Positions 5,741 through 14,467 of a DNA stretch of 15,576 nt are shown piece after piece. The stretch is from Candidatus Woesearchaeota archaeon. GTDB taxonomy: Archaea > Nanobdellota > Nanobdellia > Woesearchaeales > J091. Under the pieces are notes generated by a model. It had not been told where the DNA came from, did not search any database, and saw only the letters and a program-made list of their open reading frames with translations. The translations under genes were made by a program, and so were the position numbers. Location of the stretch: NCBI GenBank assembly GCA_003695045.1, contig RFJB01000021.1, positions 1 to 15,576 of the forward strand, given 5' to 3'. The stretch's first letter is position 1; every line of letters begins with the position of its first letter.

Positions 5741-7357
5741 ATGATTCACTTTTCTGAAGACAGGGCAAAACCGGCAACTCTTATTCTGGAGGACGGCTCG
5801 TTCTTTACCGGATACAGCTTTGGAGCAGAAACAGATGCCTCCGGAGAGATTGTTTTCAACACAGGAATGACGGGCTACCCTGAGTCATTCACTGACCCGT
5901 CATATGAAGGCCAGATTCTTGTTCTCACTTACCCGCTTATAGGAAACTACGGCGTGCCAGATACAATCACACTGGGCAGCCCCCTTGAACTGGGCGCGAC
6001 CAGCGGCTCGGCTTCAGCAGGTGCGGAGCGCTCTAACCGTCGCGGGAAAAGCGTCAGGGGGGCGGATTCTGATAATCTCCGCAGCCGAAGAGCCGTGCTT
6101 GCGGCTGAATTCAGGCGGCTTGCTTCGCAGCCAATCAAAGCGATCAAAGAGGAACTTGAAGGGAAAATACCCCTTGATGTTCTGAACTCATACAAAATCC
6201 TGACAGACCCGATGGAATCGGACAGGATTCACATACGCGGCCTCGTGGTCACTGACTACTCCAGAAACCCGCACCACTGGAATTCCGAGTCAACCCTTTC
6301 AGAATGGCTCAAAAGCCAGAACGTGCCCGCAATAGCCGGCATCGACACACGCGCCCTGACGAAAAAACTCCGGGAAAACGGAACAATGCTTGGGAGAATC
6401 GTTATGGGGCTGCCCACCAAAGAAAAATTTCTGCCCGTTTTTGAAGATCCCAACAAAAGAAACCTTGTCGCAGAGGTAAGCATCAGTGAAATAAGAGAAT
6501 ACGCTCCCATCTCCGAAGTGGTTTCAAACCTTGCTTCAATTATGCCTGCAGGCGGAAGAGAATTGCATGGCAGCTCACCTGGTAACTTACCTGGCAAGTC
6601 ATCCGGTGCATCATCCGCTGCATCATCTGGCGCATCGTCCTGTGCATCATCTGGTGCTTCATCTGGCGTATCATCCGGCAAGGCGCCTCACATTCTACCC
6701 GGCAAAACAGGGGGAAAGTCAGTGAGCAAATCAGCTGGTGCAGTGGGCAAATCAGTGAGTATACCGGGTAAATCAGCGGGCAAATACAAGACAGCGGGCA
6801 AATACAAGACGATAGTGCTTATTGACTGCGGAGCAAAAAACAACATAATCAGGGAGCTCATTATGCGCGACGTCCGGGTTATAAGAGTTCCGTGGAATGC
6901 CGACTTTTCCGAGTTTCAAGATGCCGCAGACGGAGTGATAATCTCGAACGGGCCCGGAGACCCCAAGCTTGTCCAGGCAACAATCCAGACAGCCAGGAAG
7001 ATACTCAATCACAAGAAACCTGTCTTCGGGATATGCCTCGGCAACCAGATTCTCTCGCTTGCCGCAGGAGGAAAAACGTACAAACTCAAATACGGACACA
7101 GGTCGCAGAACCAGCCATGCGTCGAAGTGGGAACCCACAGGTGCTACATTACCTCTCAGAACCACGGATTTGCCGTGGACTCAACCTCGCTTCCCAGAGG
7201 ATGGGACGTCTGGTTTGTCAACGCCAACGACGGGACAAACGAAGGAGTAAAACACAGGCGCCTCCCCGCATTGTCCGTGCAGTTTCATCCGGAAGCAATG
7301 CCAGGTCCGACAGACACATCATTCCTGTTTGACGAATTCCTGAATATGATAAAATGA
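5741..7357 (+). CDS. carA: Carbamoyl phosphate synthase small (glutaminase) subunit, with two large insertions
   Basis: This subunit hydrolyses glutamine and passes ammonia to CarB for carbamoyl phosphate synthesis. The N-terminal CPSase domain is clear: LEDGSFFTGYSFGAE, VFNTGMTGYPE and GIDTRALTKKLRENG. The C-terminal class I glutamine amidotransferase has the nucleophile Cys432 in GICLGNQ and His516/Glu518 in FHPEA. At 538 residues it is about 160 longer than the usual 360-380. Insertion 1 (about residues 75-157) separates GNYGVPD from ESDRIHIRGLVV and is rich in Ala, Arg and Ser. Insertion 2 (about 268-355) is a Ser/Gly/Ala/Lys linker between the two domains, encoded partly by tandem repeats. 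All catalytic residues remain, so activity is expected. The start is ATG 5741; an in-frame TTG at 5690 lies upstream of the TATA box. It is the first gene of the pyr operon, with carB 59 bases downstream. Confidence 0.94.
   Translation: MIHFSEDRAKPATLILEDGSFFTGYSFGAETDASGEIVFNTGMTGYPESFTDPSYEGQILVLTYPLIGNYGVPDTITLGSPLELGATSGSASAGAERSNRRGKSVRGADSDNLRSRRAVLAAEFRRLASQPIKAIKEELEGKIPLDVLNSYKILTDPMESDRIHIRGLVVTDYSRNPHHWNSESTLSEWLKSQNVPAIAGIDTRALTKKLRENGTMLGRIVMGLPTKEKFLPVFEDPNKRNLVAEVSISEIREYAPISEVVSNLASIMPAGGRELHGSSPGNLPGKSSGASSAASSGASSCASSGASSGVSSGKAPHILPGKTGGKSVSKSAGAVGKSVSIPGKSAGKYKTAGKYKTIVLIDCGAKNNIIRELIMRDVRVIRVPWNADFSEFQDAADGVIISNGPGDPKLVQATIQTARKILNHKKPVFGICLGNQILSLAAGGKTYKLKYGHRSQNQPCVEVGTHRCYITSQNHGFAVDSTSLPRGWDVWFVNANDGTNEGVKHRRLPALSVQFHPEAMPGPTDTSFLFDEFLNMIK
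6082..6107 (+). repeat. GC-rich hairpin inside the first carA insertion
   Basis: CAGCCGAAG (6082-6090) pairs with CTT-G-CGGCTG (6098-6107), leaving one bulged G and a seven-base loop. It lies within the stretch encoding the extra residues 75-157 of CarA. Confidence 0.5.
6599..6682 (+). repeat. Seven tandem 12-base units in carA
   Basis: Seven consecutive 12-base units with consensus TCATCYGGYGCA start at 6599, 6611, 6623, 6635, 6647, 6659 and 6671. Each encodes a Ser-Ser-Gly-Ala type tetrapeptide, so length changes by whole units keep the frame. The units differ at a few, mostly synonymous, positions, so the array is not brand new. Confidence 0.9.
6776..6811 (+). repeat. 18-base tandem duplication in carA
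   Basis: GCGGGCAAATACAAGAC plus one base occurs twice in succession (6776-6793 and 6794-6811), with 17 of 18 bases identical. It encodes AGKYKT twice, just before the first strand (IVLID) of the amidotransferase domain. The near-identity points to a recent duplication. Confidence 0.9.
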
Positions 7358-7416
7358 TAAAGCCATGATGTTTTCGGTCAAGGCATGGGACAGCAACTAA
7401 ACAAAAGGCGAAAAGC

Positions 7417-10400
7417 ATGAACAGAACTTCCCTTCATCAAAGGAAAAAGAAAATAAGAAAAGTCCTCCTGCTCGGAAGCGGAGCACTCAAGATAGGGGAA
7501 GCAGGAGAATTCGATTACTCGGGTTCGCAAGCCATAAAGGCGCTTAAAGAAGAAGGAATAAAGACAATACTCATAAACCCGAACATAGCAACAAACCAGA
7601 CCTCTGCCGGATTCGCCGACGAAATATACTTTCTTCCGGTCACGCCTCACTTCGTGGAAAAAGTAATCGCAAGGGAAAAGCCGGACGCACTTCTTCTTTC
7701 CTTCGGAGGTCAGACAGCCCTCAACTGCGGCCTTGAGCTTGAGGAGAAGGGAGTCCTGAAAAAATACAAAGTCCAGGTTCTGGGAACTCCCGTAAGCACG
7801 ATACGGGACACAGAAGACAGGGACCTGTTCGCGAAAAGAATGAACGAAATCGGGCTTAAAGTTCCCGAGAGCGAAGCCGTAACCAGCGTTTCCCAGGCAG
7901 AGCGCGCAGCCGAAAAAATAGGATACCCTGTGATTGTCAGAGTGGCCTTCGCACTCGGAGGCAAGGGCTCCGGACTTGCGCGCAACCCGGAAGAACTCAA
8001 AGACATAGCCAAGCAGGCGCTCTCCAGCGCGCCGCAGATTCTCGTGGAAAAATACCTTGGCGGCTGGAAAGAAATAGAATACGAAGTTGTCAGGGATGCC
8101 CATGACAACTGCATCACAGTATGCAACATGGAGAATTTCGACCCTCTCGGCATACATACCGGCGAAAGCATAGTCGTTGCGCCGTCCCAAACTCTTACCA
8201 ACAGAGAGTACCACCTTCTCAGGCAGATCTCAATAAAAGCCATACGTCATCTGGGAATAGTCGGCGAGTGCAACATCCAGTTTGCAGTAGACCCGAAAAG
8301 CGAGGACTACAGAATAATAGAGGTCAATGCCAGACTAAGCAGAAGCAGCGCTCTGGCATCCAAGGCAACAGGATACCCCCTTGCATTCGTTGCGGCGAAG
8401 CTCGCGCTGGGATACTCGCTCGTGGAAATACCCAACTCAATAACGCGGGTAACCAAGAGCTCCTTTGAACCCGCGCTTGACTATGTTGTTGTAAAAATTC
8501 CGCGGTGGGACCTCCGTAAATTCCGGAGAGTTTCAAAACAGATAAACAGCGAAATGAAGTCAGTCGGAGAAGTCATGGCAATCGGCAGAACTTTTGAAGA
8601 AGCAATACAGAAAGCAGTAAGAATGCTGGATGTCGGGGCATCGGGAGTCGTTGCAAACAAGGACTCGGAAAAGCTTTCTTCTCTTCCGAAGTCACGCATA
8701 CTAAAAGAACTCAGGGAGCCGACTGACAGGAGAATCTTCTACCTTGCCGAGGCATTAAGAAGGGGAATGAGCATCAGCACCATATCCAAACTCACAGGGA
8801 TAGACCCATGGTTCCTGTACAAGATAGAAAACATCGTCAGCATGGCCTATTCGCTTGATAAGAATTCAGATATGCTCAAATCAGAAATACTTGAAATTCA
8901 TGCTTCAAAAAAGAAATCAGCAGGAAGGAAGCAGTCGTCAAAAACCCTGAGCCGTTCAGGACATCTCAGGAGTATCAACTCTACTATCAACTCTTTCACG
9001 GGGGTTAGAAAAAAGCACAGCGCCCTTTTCAGGACGCTGCTCTACGCAAAGAAGCTCGGATTTTCAGACGAGCAGATAGCAAGGATTTTGAGCAGCAGCC
9101 AAAACAGCAGGGATGCATCCAAAGGAATGACATCCAAAGAGAGGGCGTCAAAAAAGAGGCACTCCGCAATCCAACTGACAGAAGCGCACATACGGCACTG
9201 CCGCTGGCGGCTGGGCCTGCATCCCGTTATAAAACAGATAGACACGCTGGCAGCGGAATATCCGGCGCAGACAAACTATCTCTACATGACATACCACGGC
9301 TCAGAGGACGATGTGCCTTCCCTGCAGGAAGAGTTTGCACAGAAAAGGAAAGAAACTCCTGAAAAACCGGTAATAGTAGTCGGCTCCGGAACGTACCGCA
9401 TCGGAAGCAGCGTCGAATTTGACTGGTGCTGCGTCACAGCAGCAGAGACCGTGAGAAAAATAGGCGCTCCCGCCATAATGATAAACTACAATCCCGAAAC
9501 AGTAAGCACGGACTACGACATGTCAGACCGGCTCTACTTTGAGGAACTCTCGTTCGAATCAGTTGCCGAGATATACCTCAAAGAAAATCCCAAAGGGCTG
9601 ATTCTTTCCATGGGCGGGCAGATACCAAACAATCTTGCCATGAAATGCAAAGAAGAAGGTCTCACGGTGCTGGGAACCCAGCCGGAAATGATTGACTCCG
9701 CAGAAGACAGGAAAAAGTTCTCAGACATGCTCGACAGCATAGGCGTCGACCAGCCGGAATGGAAAGAACTCACAAGCATATCAGAGGCAGTGGCGTTTGC
9801 AAAGAGAGTCGGCTTTCCGGTCCTTGTAAGACCTTCATATGTTCTCAGCGGAGCAGCCATGAATGTTGCTTTTAGCGATTCAGAACTTGTGAAGTACCTC
9901 AAAGATGCCGCATCACTGTCCTCAGACCATCCCGTTGTGATAAGCAAGTTCATAACCAACGCCAAGGAAATAGAAATAGATGCCGTGGCGAAAGACGGAA
10001 AGCTTGTGATATGGGCAATATCCGAGCATGTTGAGAATGCAGGAGTTCATTCGGGAGACGCCACAATGGTCCTTCCGCCCCAGAAAACATACCTTGAAAC
10101 AGTGAGGCGAATAAAAAAAGTAGCAAAGAAAGTAGCATCCCAGCTCAAAATCACAGGACCCTTCAACATACAGTTCATAGCAAAGGACAACGACATAAAA
10201 GTCATAGAGTGCAACCTTCGCGCATCAAGGTCCTTCCCGTTCGTCTCCAAGGTTACAGGAGTAAATTTCATAGAGCTTGCCACGCGGGCAATAATGGGGC
10301 TTCCAATATCGGCTCCGCCGTCATTCACTTCCCTTGACCTCGACTTCGTAGGCGTCAAAGCTCCCCAGTTCTCCTTTTCGCGTCTTAAAGGGGCGGACCC

Positions 10401-10965
10401 CATCCTTTCAGTGGAAATGTCCTCCACAGGAGAAGTTGCCTGCCTCGGAGACAACCTGAAAGAGGCATTCCTGAAAGCGATAATGTCAACAGGATTCTCA
10501 ATCCCGGAGCAGGCGGTTCTTCTCTCGCTGGGCGGGGAGAAAAACAAGGTGGCTTTCCTTGACAGAGCAAGACGTCTTTCCGGCAGAGGATTCAGGATTT
10601 ACGCAACAGAACACACCGCCGAATTCCTGAAAAAGCACGGGATTCCGGCAGTCATGGTTTACAAGGCGCACAACCTTCACAAAAAGAACAACATTCTCAA
10701 CATACTCCGGGAGCGAAAGGTGGACCTTGTCATCAACATCCCTGACGTAATTGACGTTTCGTCAGCTGAAGACGACTATCTGATAAGAAGAACAGCAGTT
10801 GATTTTTCCATACCCCTGCTGACAAACCTCCAGCTGGCAAAGCTTTTTGCCGATTCCATACTCTCCGTCTCTCTTGACGACCTGAAGTGCGAACCATGGA
10901 GTTCGTACATGAGAAAGCTGCCTATTGATTATCCCTCTCTGATTTCCGGCTCCAAGCAGGGATAG
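7417..10965 (+). CDS. carB: Carbamoyl phosphate synthase large subunit, with insertions in the oligomerisation domain
   Basis: This subunit makes carbamoyl phosphate from bicarbonate, ammonia (from CarA) and two ATP. Its 1182 residues compare with about 1050-1075 usually. The first ATP-grasp half runs from about residue 10 (VLLLGSGALKIGEAGEFDYS) to 410, the oligomerisation domain to about 630, and the second ATP-grasp half starts at VVVGSGTYRIGSSVEFDWC and runs to about 1000. The MGS-like allosteric domain (VLLSLGGEKNKVAFL onward) ends the protein. Core motifs such as SFGGQTALNCG and LSMGGQIPNN are intact. The extra length lies mainly in two Lys/Arg/Ser-rich insertions in the oligomerisation domain, about 495-535 and 561-584. 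A weak binding site (AAAGGCGA) precedes ATG 7417. The MGS domain suggests feedback control by nucleotides, which is inferred from the family. Confidence 0.96.
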   Translation: MNRTSLHQRKKKIRKVLLLGSGALKIGEAGEFDYSGSQAIKALKEEGIKTILINPNIATNQTSAGFADEIYFLPVTPHFVEKVIAREKPDALLLSFGGQTALNCGLELEEKGVLKKYKVQVLGTPVSTIRDTEDRDLFAKRMNEIGLKVPESEAVTSVSQAERAAEKIGYPVIVRVAFALGGKGSGLARNPEELKDIAKQALSSAPQILVEKYLGGWKEIEYEVVRDAHDNCITVCNMENFDPLGIHTGESIVVAPSQTLTNREYHLLRQISIKAIRHLGIVGECNIQFAVDPKSEDYRIIEVNARLSRSSALASKATGYPLAFVAAKLALGYSLVEIPNSITRVTKSSFEPALDYVVVKIPRWDLRKFRRVSKQINSEMKSVGEVMAIGRTFEEAIQKAVRMLDVGASGVVANKDSEKLSSLPKSRILKELREPTDRRIFYLAEALRRGMSISTISKLTGIDPWFLYKIENIVSMAYSLDKNSDMLKSEILEIHASKKKSAGRKQSSKTLSRSGHLRSINSTINSFTGVRKKHSALFRTLLYAKKLGFSDEQIARILSSSQNSRDASKGMTSKERASKKRHSAIQLTEAHIRHCRWRLGLHPVIKQIDTLAAEYPAQTNYLYMTYHGSEDDVPSLQEEFAQKRKETPEKPVIVVGSGTYRIGSSVEFDWCCVTAAETVRKIGAPAIMINYNPETVSTDYDMSDRLYFEELSFESVAEIYLKENPKGLILSMGGQIPNNLAMKCKEEGLTVLGTQPEMIDSAEDRKKFSDMLDSIGVDQPEWKELTSISEAVAFAKRVGFPVLVRPSYVLSGAAMNVAFSDSELVKYLKDAASLSSDHPVVISKFITNAKEIEIDAVAKDGKLVIWAISEHVENAGVHSGDATMVLPPQKTYLETVRRIKKVAKKVASQLKITGPFNIQFIAKDNDIKVIECNLRASRSFPFVSKVTGVNFIELATRAIMGLPISAPPSFTSLDLDFVGVKAPQFSFSRLKGADPILSVEMSSTGEVACLGDNLKEAFLKAIMSTGFSIPEQAVLLSLGGEKNKVAFLDRARRLSGRGFRIYATEHTAEFLKKHGIPAVMVYKAHNLHKKNNILNILRERKVDLVINIPDVIDVSSAEDDYLIRRTAVDFSIPLLTNLQLAKLFADSILSVSLDDLKCEPWSSYMRKLPIDYPSLISGSKQG

Positions 10966-11124
10966 CGGAAGAAAACAGGGAACAGGACATGGAACAGGAA
11001 ACATATATAAATCCCGTTGACATAGCGGACATTTGCAGCGCAGGGATAAAACTCAGGGTTCAAAATCCGGGGCTGCGCGTGCAGTTCCTCTTGAGTTCAT
11101 ATTAAAAGTGTTGGGGGTGCTTAA
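10966..11124 (+). promoter_or_regulatory. carB-pyrB intergenic region with internal promoter
   Basis: This 159-base gap is the longest inside the operon. It starts with repeated ACAGG(G)A units (10974-11000). A strong TATA box, TATATAAA, at 11004-11011 would start transcription near 11034. A leader of about 90 bases with a hairpin (11035-11082) follows, then GGGGGTG at 11113-11119, five bases before the pyrB ATG. It allows pyrB and downstream genes to be expressed separately from carAB. Confidence 0.55.
11035..11082 (+). promoter_or_regulatory. Leader hairpin ahead of pyrB
   Basis: GCA-GCGCAG-GGAT (11035-11047) pairs with ATCC (11065-11068), CTGCGC (11073-11078) and TGC (11080-11082), with a four-base G bulge and a single G bulge on the right arm: 13 pairs in all. 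The loop holds AGGGTTCAAA, which looks like a tRNA T-loop. It starts almost exactly where the internal TATA box predicts the mRNA 5' end. Confidence 0.5.
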
Positions 11125-12518
<1,394 letters not shown>

Positions 12519-12538
12519 TCCAAAGCTTCGCTCTCTGC

Positions 12539-12556
12539 CGGCTGTTCAGGCAGCCG
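12539..12556 (+). repeat. Perfect hairpin in the pyrI-pyrD gap
   Basis: CGGCTG-TTCAGG-CAGCCG is a six-pair GC-rich stem with a six-base loop, 20 bases after the pyrI stop codon and 40 before the pyrD ATG. No T-run follows, so it is not an obvious terminator. It could protect or separate mRNA segments. Confidence 0.6.
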
Positions 12557-12596
12557 ATTGCATTACATCAAAACACGGCATGAACTGATTTTAAAG

Positions 12597-13526
12597 ATGA
12601 AAGCAGCCAATGAAACAAATCCTGATGTGACAACCGAAGTTGCAGGAATAAAACTTAACAGCCCTCTGGTTCTGGCAAGCGGCATACTCGGCACAAGTTC
12701 GGACATTCTCAAGAGAGTCGCATCAGAAGGAGCCGGCGCGGTTACCATGAAATCAATAGGGCCGGTAGAAAGAGAGGGCCACCCGAACCCGAACGTGATA
12801 GAGTTCGGCTTCGGCATGCTTAACGCAGTAGGCCTGCCAACTCCCGGCGTGGACAATGTTCTTCAGGAGATGGAGGAGCTGAAGACATCGCCGGTGCCTG
12901 TAATAGCAAGCGTCTACGGAAGCACAGTGGACGACTTCGTCATGATAGTTGAGAAGCTCAAGCCCTACAAACCGGCAGCTTTCGAACTTGACATCTCATG
13001 CCCGAACAAGGAAGACGGCCTTGCATTCATGGCAAGCGAGGATGTTGTTTACAAACTCGTCAGCAGCGTCAAAAAAGCGGCGGGAAACATTCCCGTAATT
13101 CCAAAGTTAAGCCCGAACACGCACAGCATACCAAGGATAGCTGCCGCGTGCAAAAAAGCAGGGGCAGATGCTCTCTGCGCCATAAACACCGCTTCTGCAA
13201 TGGTAATAAACATTGAAGCCAGAAAACCCGTTCTGGCTTACAAAAAAGGAGGGCTCTCCGGTCCGGCACTGAAGCCGATAGCCGTGAGGTGCGTATATGA
13301 AGCATATCAGGCAACAGGACTTCCAATAATAGGCACGGGCGGCGTAACAACCGGCAGAGACGCTATAGAAATGATAATGGCGGGAGCTTCAGCGGTTGGC
13401 ATGGGAACCGCGGTCTACTACAGGGGAATATCAGCGTTCAGAGAAGTTCTCGGGGAAATGAAAGAATGGATGCGGAACAACAATGTCAGGTCAGTAAAAG
13501 AGATAATCGGAGCAGCACATTATTAG
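12597..13526 (+). CDS. pyrD: Dihydroorotate dehydrogenase, class 1B catalytic subunit
   Basis: This FMN enzyme oxidises dihydroorotate to orotate. Its class is 1B: the catalytic base is Cys135 in DISCPNKEDG, and the next gene is the partner PyrK. Other features are LVLASGILG near residue 25, NVIEFGFGMLNAVGLPTPG for substrate binding, and the FMN phosphate motif GTGGVTTGRDAIEMIMAGASAVGMGTA, cited here in two parts (GTGGVTTGRDA, then AGASAVGMGTA). At 309 residues it has the usual family length. The frame opens at a TTG at 12558, immediately after a hairpin and without a binding site. The ATG at 12597 gives a standard N-terminus and is chosen, although it too lacks a clear binding site. With PyrK it forms an alpha2beta2 complex that uses NAD. 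Confidence 0.94.
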   Translation: MKAANETNPDVTTEVAGIKLNSPLVLASGILGTSSDILKRVASEGAGAVTMKSIGPVEREGHPNPNVIEFGFGMLNAVGLPTPGVDNVLQEMEELKTSPVPVIASVYGSTVDDFVMIVEKLKPYKPAAFELDISCPNKEDGLAFMASEDVVYKLVSSVKKAAGNIPVIPKLSPNTHSIPRIAAACKKAGADALCAINTASAMVINIEARKPVLAYKKGGLSGPALKPIAVRCVYEAYQATGLPIIGTGGVTTGRDAIEMIMAGASAVGMGTAVYYRGISAFREVLGEMKEWMRNNNVRSVKEIIGAAHY

Positions 13527-13542
13527 AAATTTACATTAAACC

Positions 13543-13549
13543 TTTATGA
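13543..13549 (+). promoter_or_regulatory. Weak TATA-like sequence ahead of pyrK
   Basis: TTTATGA is centred about 37 bases before the pyrK ATG in the 56-base pyrD-pyrK gap. It could give a minor internal start; nothing else supports it. Confidence 0.2.
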
Positions 13550-13582
13550 GAATGCCGTCAGTTTTTCCGAAGTGACGAAAAC

Positions 13583-14461
13583 ATGAAACCCGAAATTGAA
13601 ACGGAACACGCATGCAAAGGAACAATTCCAAAGAATGTTCCGCGAATGGTCAGAATACTCGATGTTATTGAGGAAAATCCCTTTGTAAAAACATTCCTTC
13701 TCGACATCAAGATGGACGCTCTGCCCGGCCAGTTTGTTATGGTGTGGCTGCCGGGGCTTGATGAAAAGCCCATGTCAGTGAGGGGAACATCAGAGGCGTC
13801 TCCTGCAGTAAAGGCGCTTCTTCAAAAGGCAAAACTAAAGCCAAACTCGGAAGGCGCTGTCGCGATAACTGTTGAAGCAAGAGGCCCCACAACAAAGGAG
13901 CTCCTTCAAAAAAAGCCCAACGATATGATAGGGATAAGAGGGCCCTACGGGAAGCCGTACTCAATAGTGGAGGACTCAATCATGGTGGGGGGAGGCGTAG
14001 GAATGCCTCCTGTGGCATTTCTTGCGGACATACTGAAAAAGAGAAGATTGCTGCAGGGAGCAAGAACAAAGGAACGGCTCCTCTTTCTCGACCAGTATGA
14101 GGACATGCGCATATCAACAGATGACGGCACGCTCGGCCACAAAGGGTTTGTTACAGAACTGCTTGAGGAAGAGATAATGAAAAAGAAGCCAAAAATGGTG
14201 TACGCCTGCGGTCCCGAACTTATGATGCTTGCAGTGCTAAGAATATGCAGAAAGCACAGGATTCCCATGGAGGCATCTTTGGAAAGGTATATGCGGTGCG
14301 GGCTGGGGGTTTGCGGCTCGTGCGTTTGCGGCAACAGGGTTGTCTGCGTAGAAGGCCCTGTCTTCAACGACAAGGAACTTGAAGAAATGGCCGACTTTGG
14401 AAAATTCGCCCTTACCAAATCAGCAAGAAAAGTCACTCTGAAAGAATACTACTCCGGATGA
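13583..14461 (+). CDS. pyrK: Dihydroorotate dehydrogenase electron transfer subunit (FAD, 2Fe-2S)
   Basis: This 292-residue subunit passes electrons from PyrD's FMN to NAD. The ferredoxin-reductase-like FAD domain includes PGQFVMVWLPG and the FAD motif DEKPMSV (residues 60-66). The NAD-binding part starts with IMVGGGVGMPP (133-143) and has the ACGPELMM motif (208-215). The [2Fe-2S] ligands C239, C244, C247 and C255 lie in RCGLGVCGSCVCG and the following VVC; Cys249 is extra and probably not a ligand. The protein is somewhat longer than the usual 230-270 because of about 18 N-terminal residues and extra residues around 70-95. The start at 13583 has only a poor binding site (AGTGA). The stop lies six bases before pyrC. 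Confidence 0.94.
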   Translation: MKPEIETEHACKGTIPKNVPRMVRILDVIEENPFVKTFLLDIKMDALPGQFVMVWLPGLDEKPMSVRGTSEASPAVKALLQKAKLKPNSEGAVAITVEARGPTTKELLQKKPNDMIGIRGPYGKPYSIVEDSIMVGGGVGMPPVAFLADILKKRRLLQGARTKERLLFLDQYEDMRISTDDGTLGHKGFVTELLEEEIMKKKPKMVYACGPELMMLAVLRICRKHRIPMEASLERYMRCGLGVCGSCVCGNRVVCVEGPVFNDKELEEMADFGKFALTKSARKVTLKEYYSG

Positions 14462-14467
14462 TAAACA

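Noticed and set aside
6599..6682. A CRISPR array, because of the regular repeats.
   Set aside because: The 12-base units are contiguous with no spacers and are in frame inside carA.
7378..8214. A 278-residue open frame antisense to the start of carB.
   Set aside because: It lies opposite clear CarB coding sequence, has a composition typical of a shadow frame (many Phe, Cys, Arg), and has no binding site or recognisable motif.
11044..11082. A tRNA or tRNA fragment, suggested by AGGGTTCAAA followed by a G-rich stem.
   Set aside because: No matching acceptor, D or anticodon arm can be built; the T-loop likeness is confined to a single hairpin loop.
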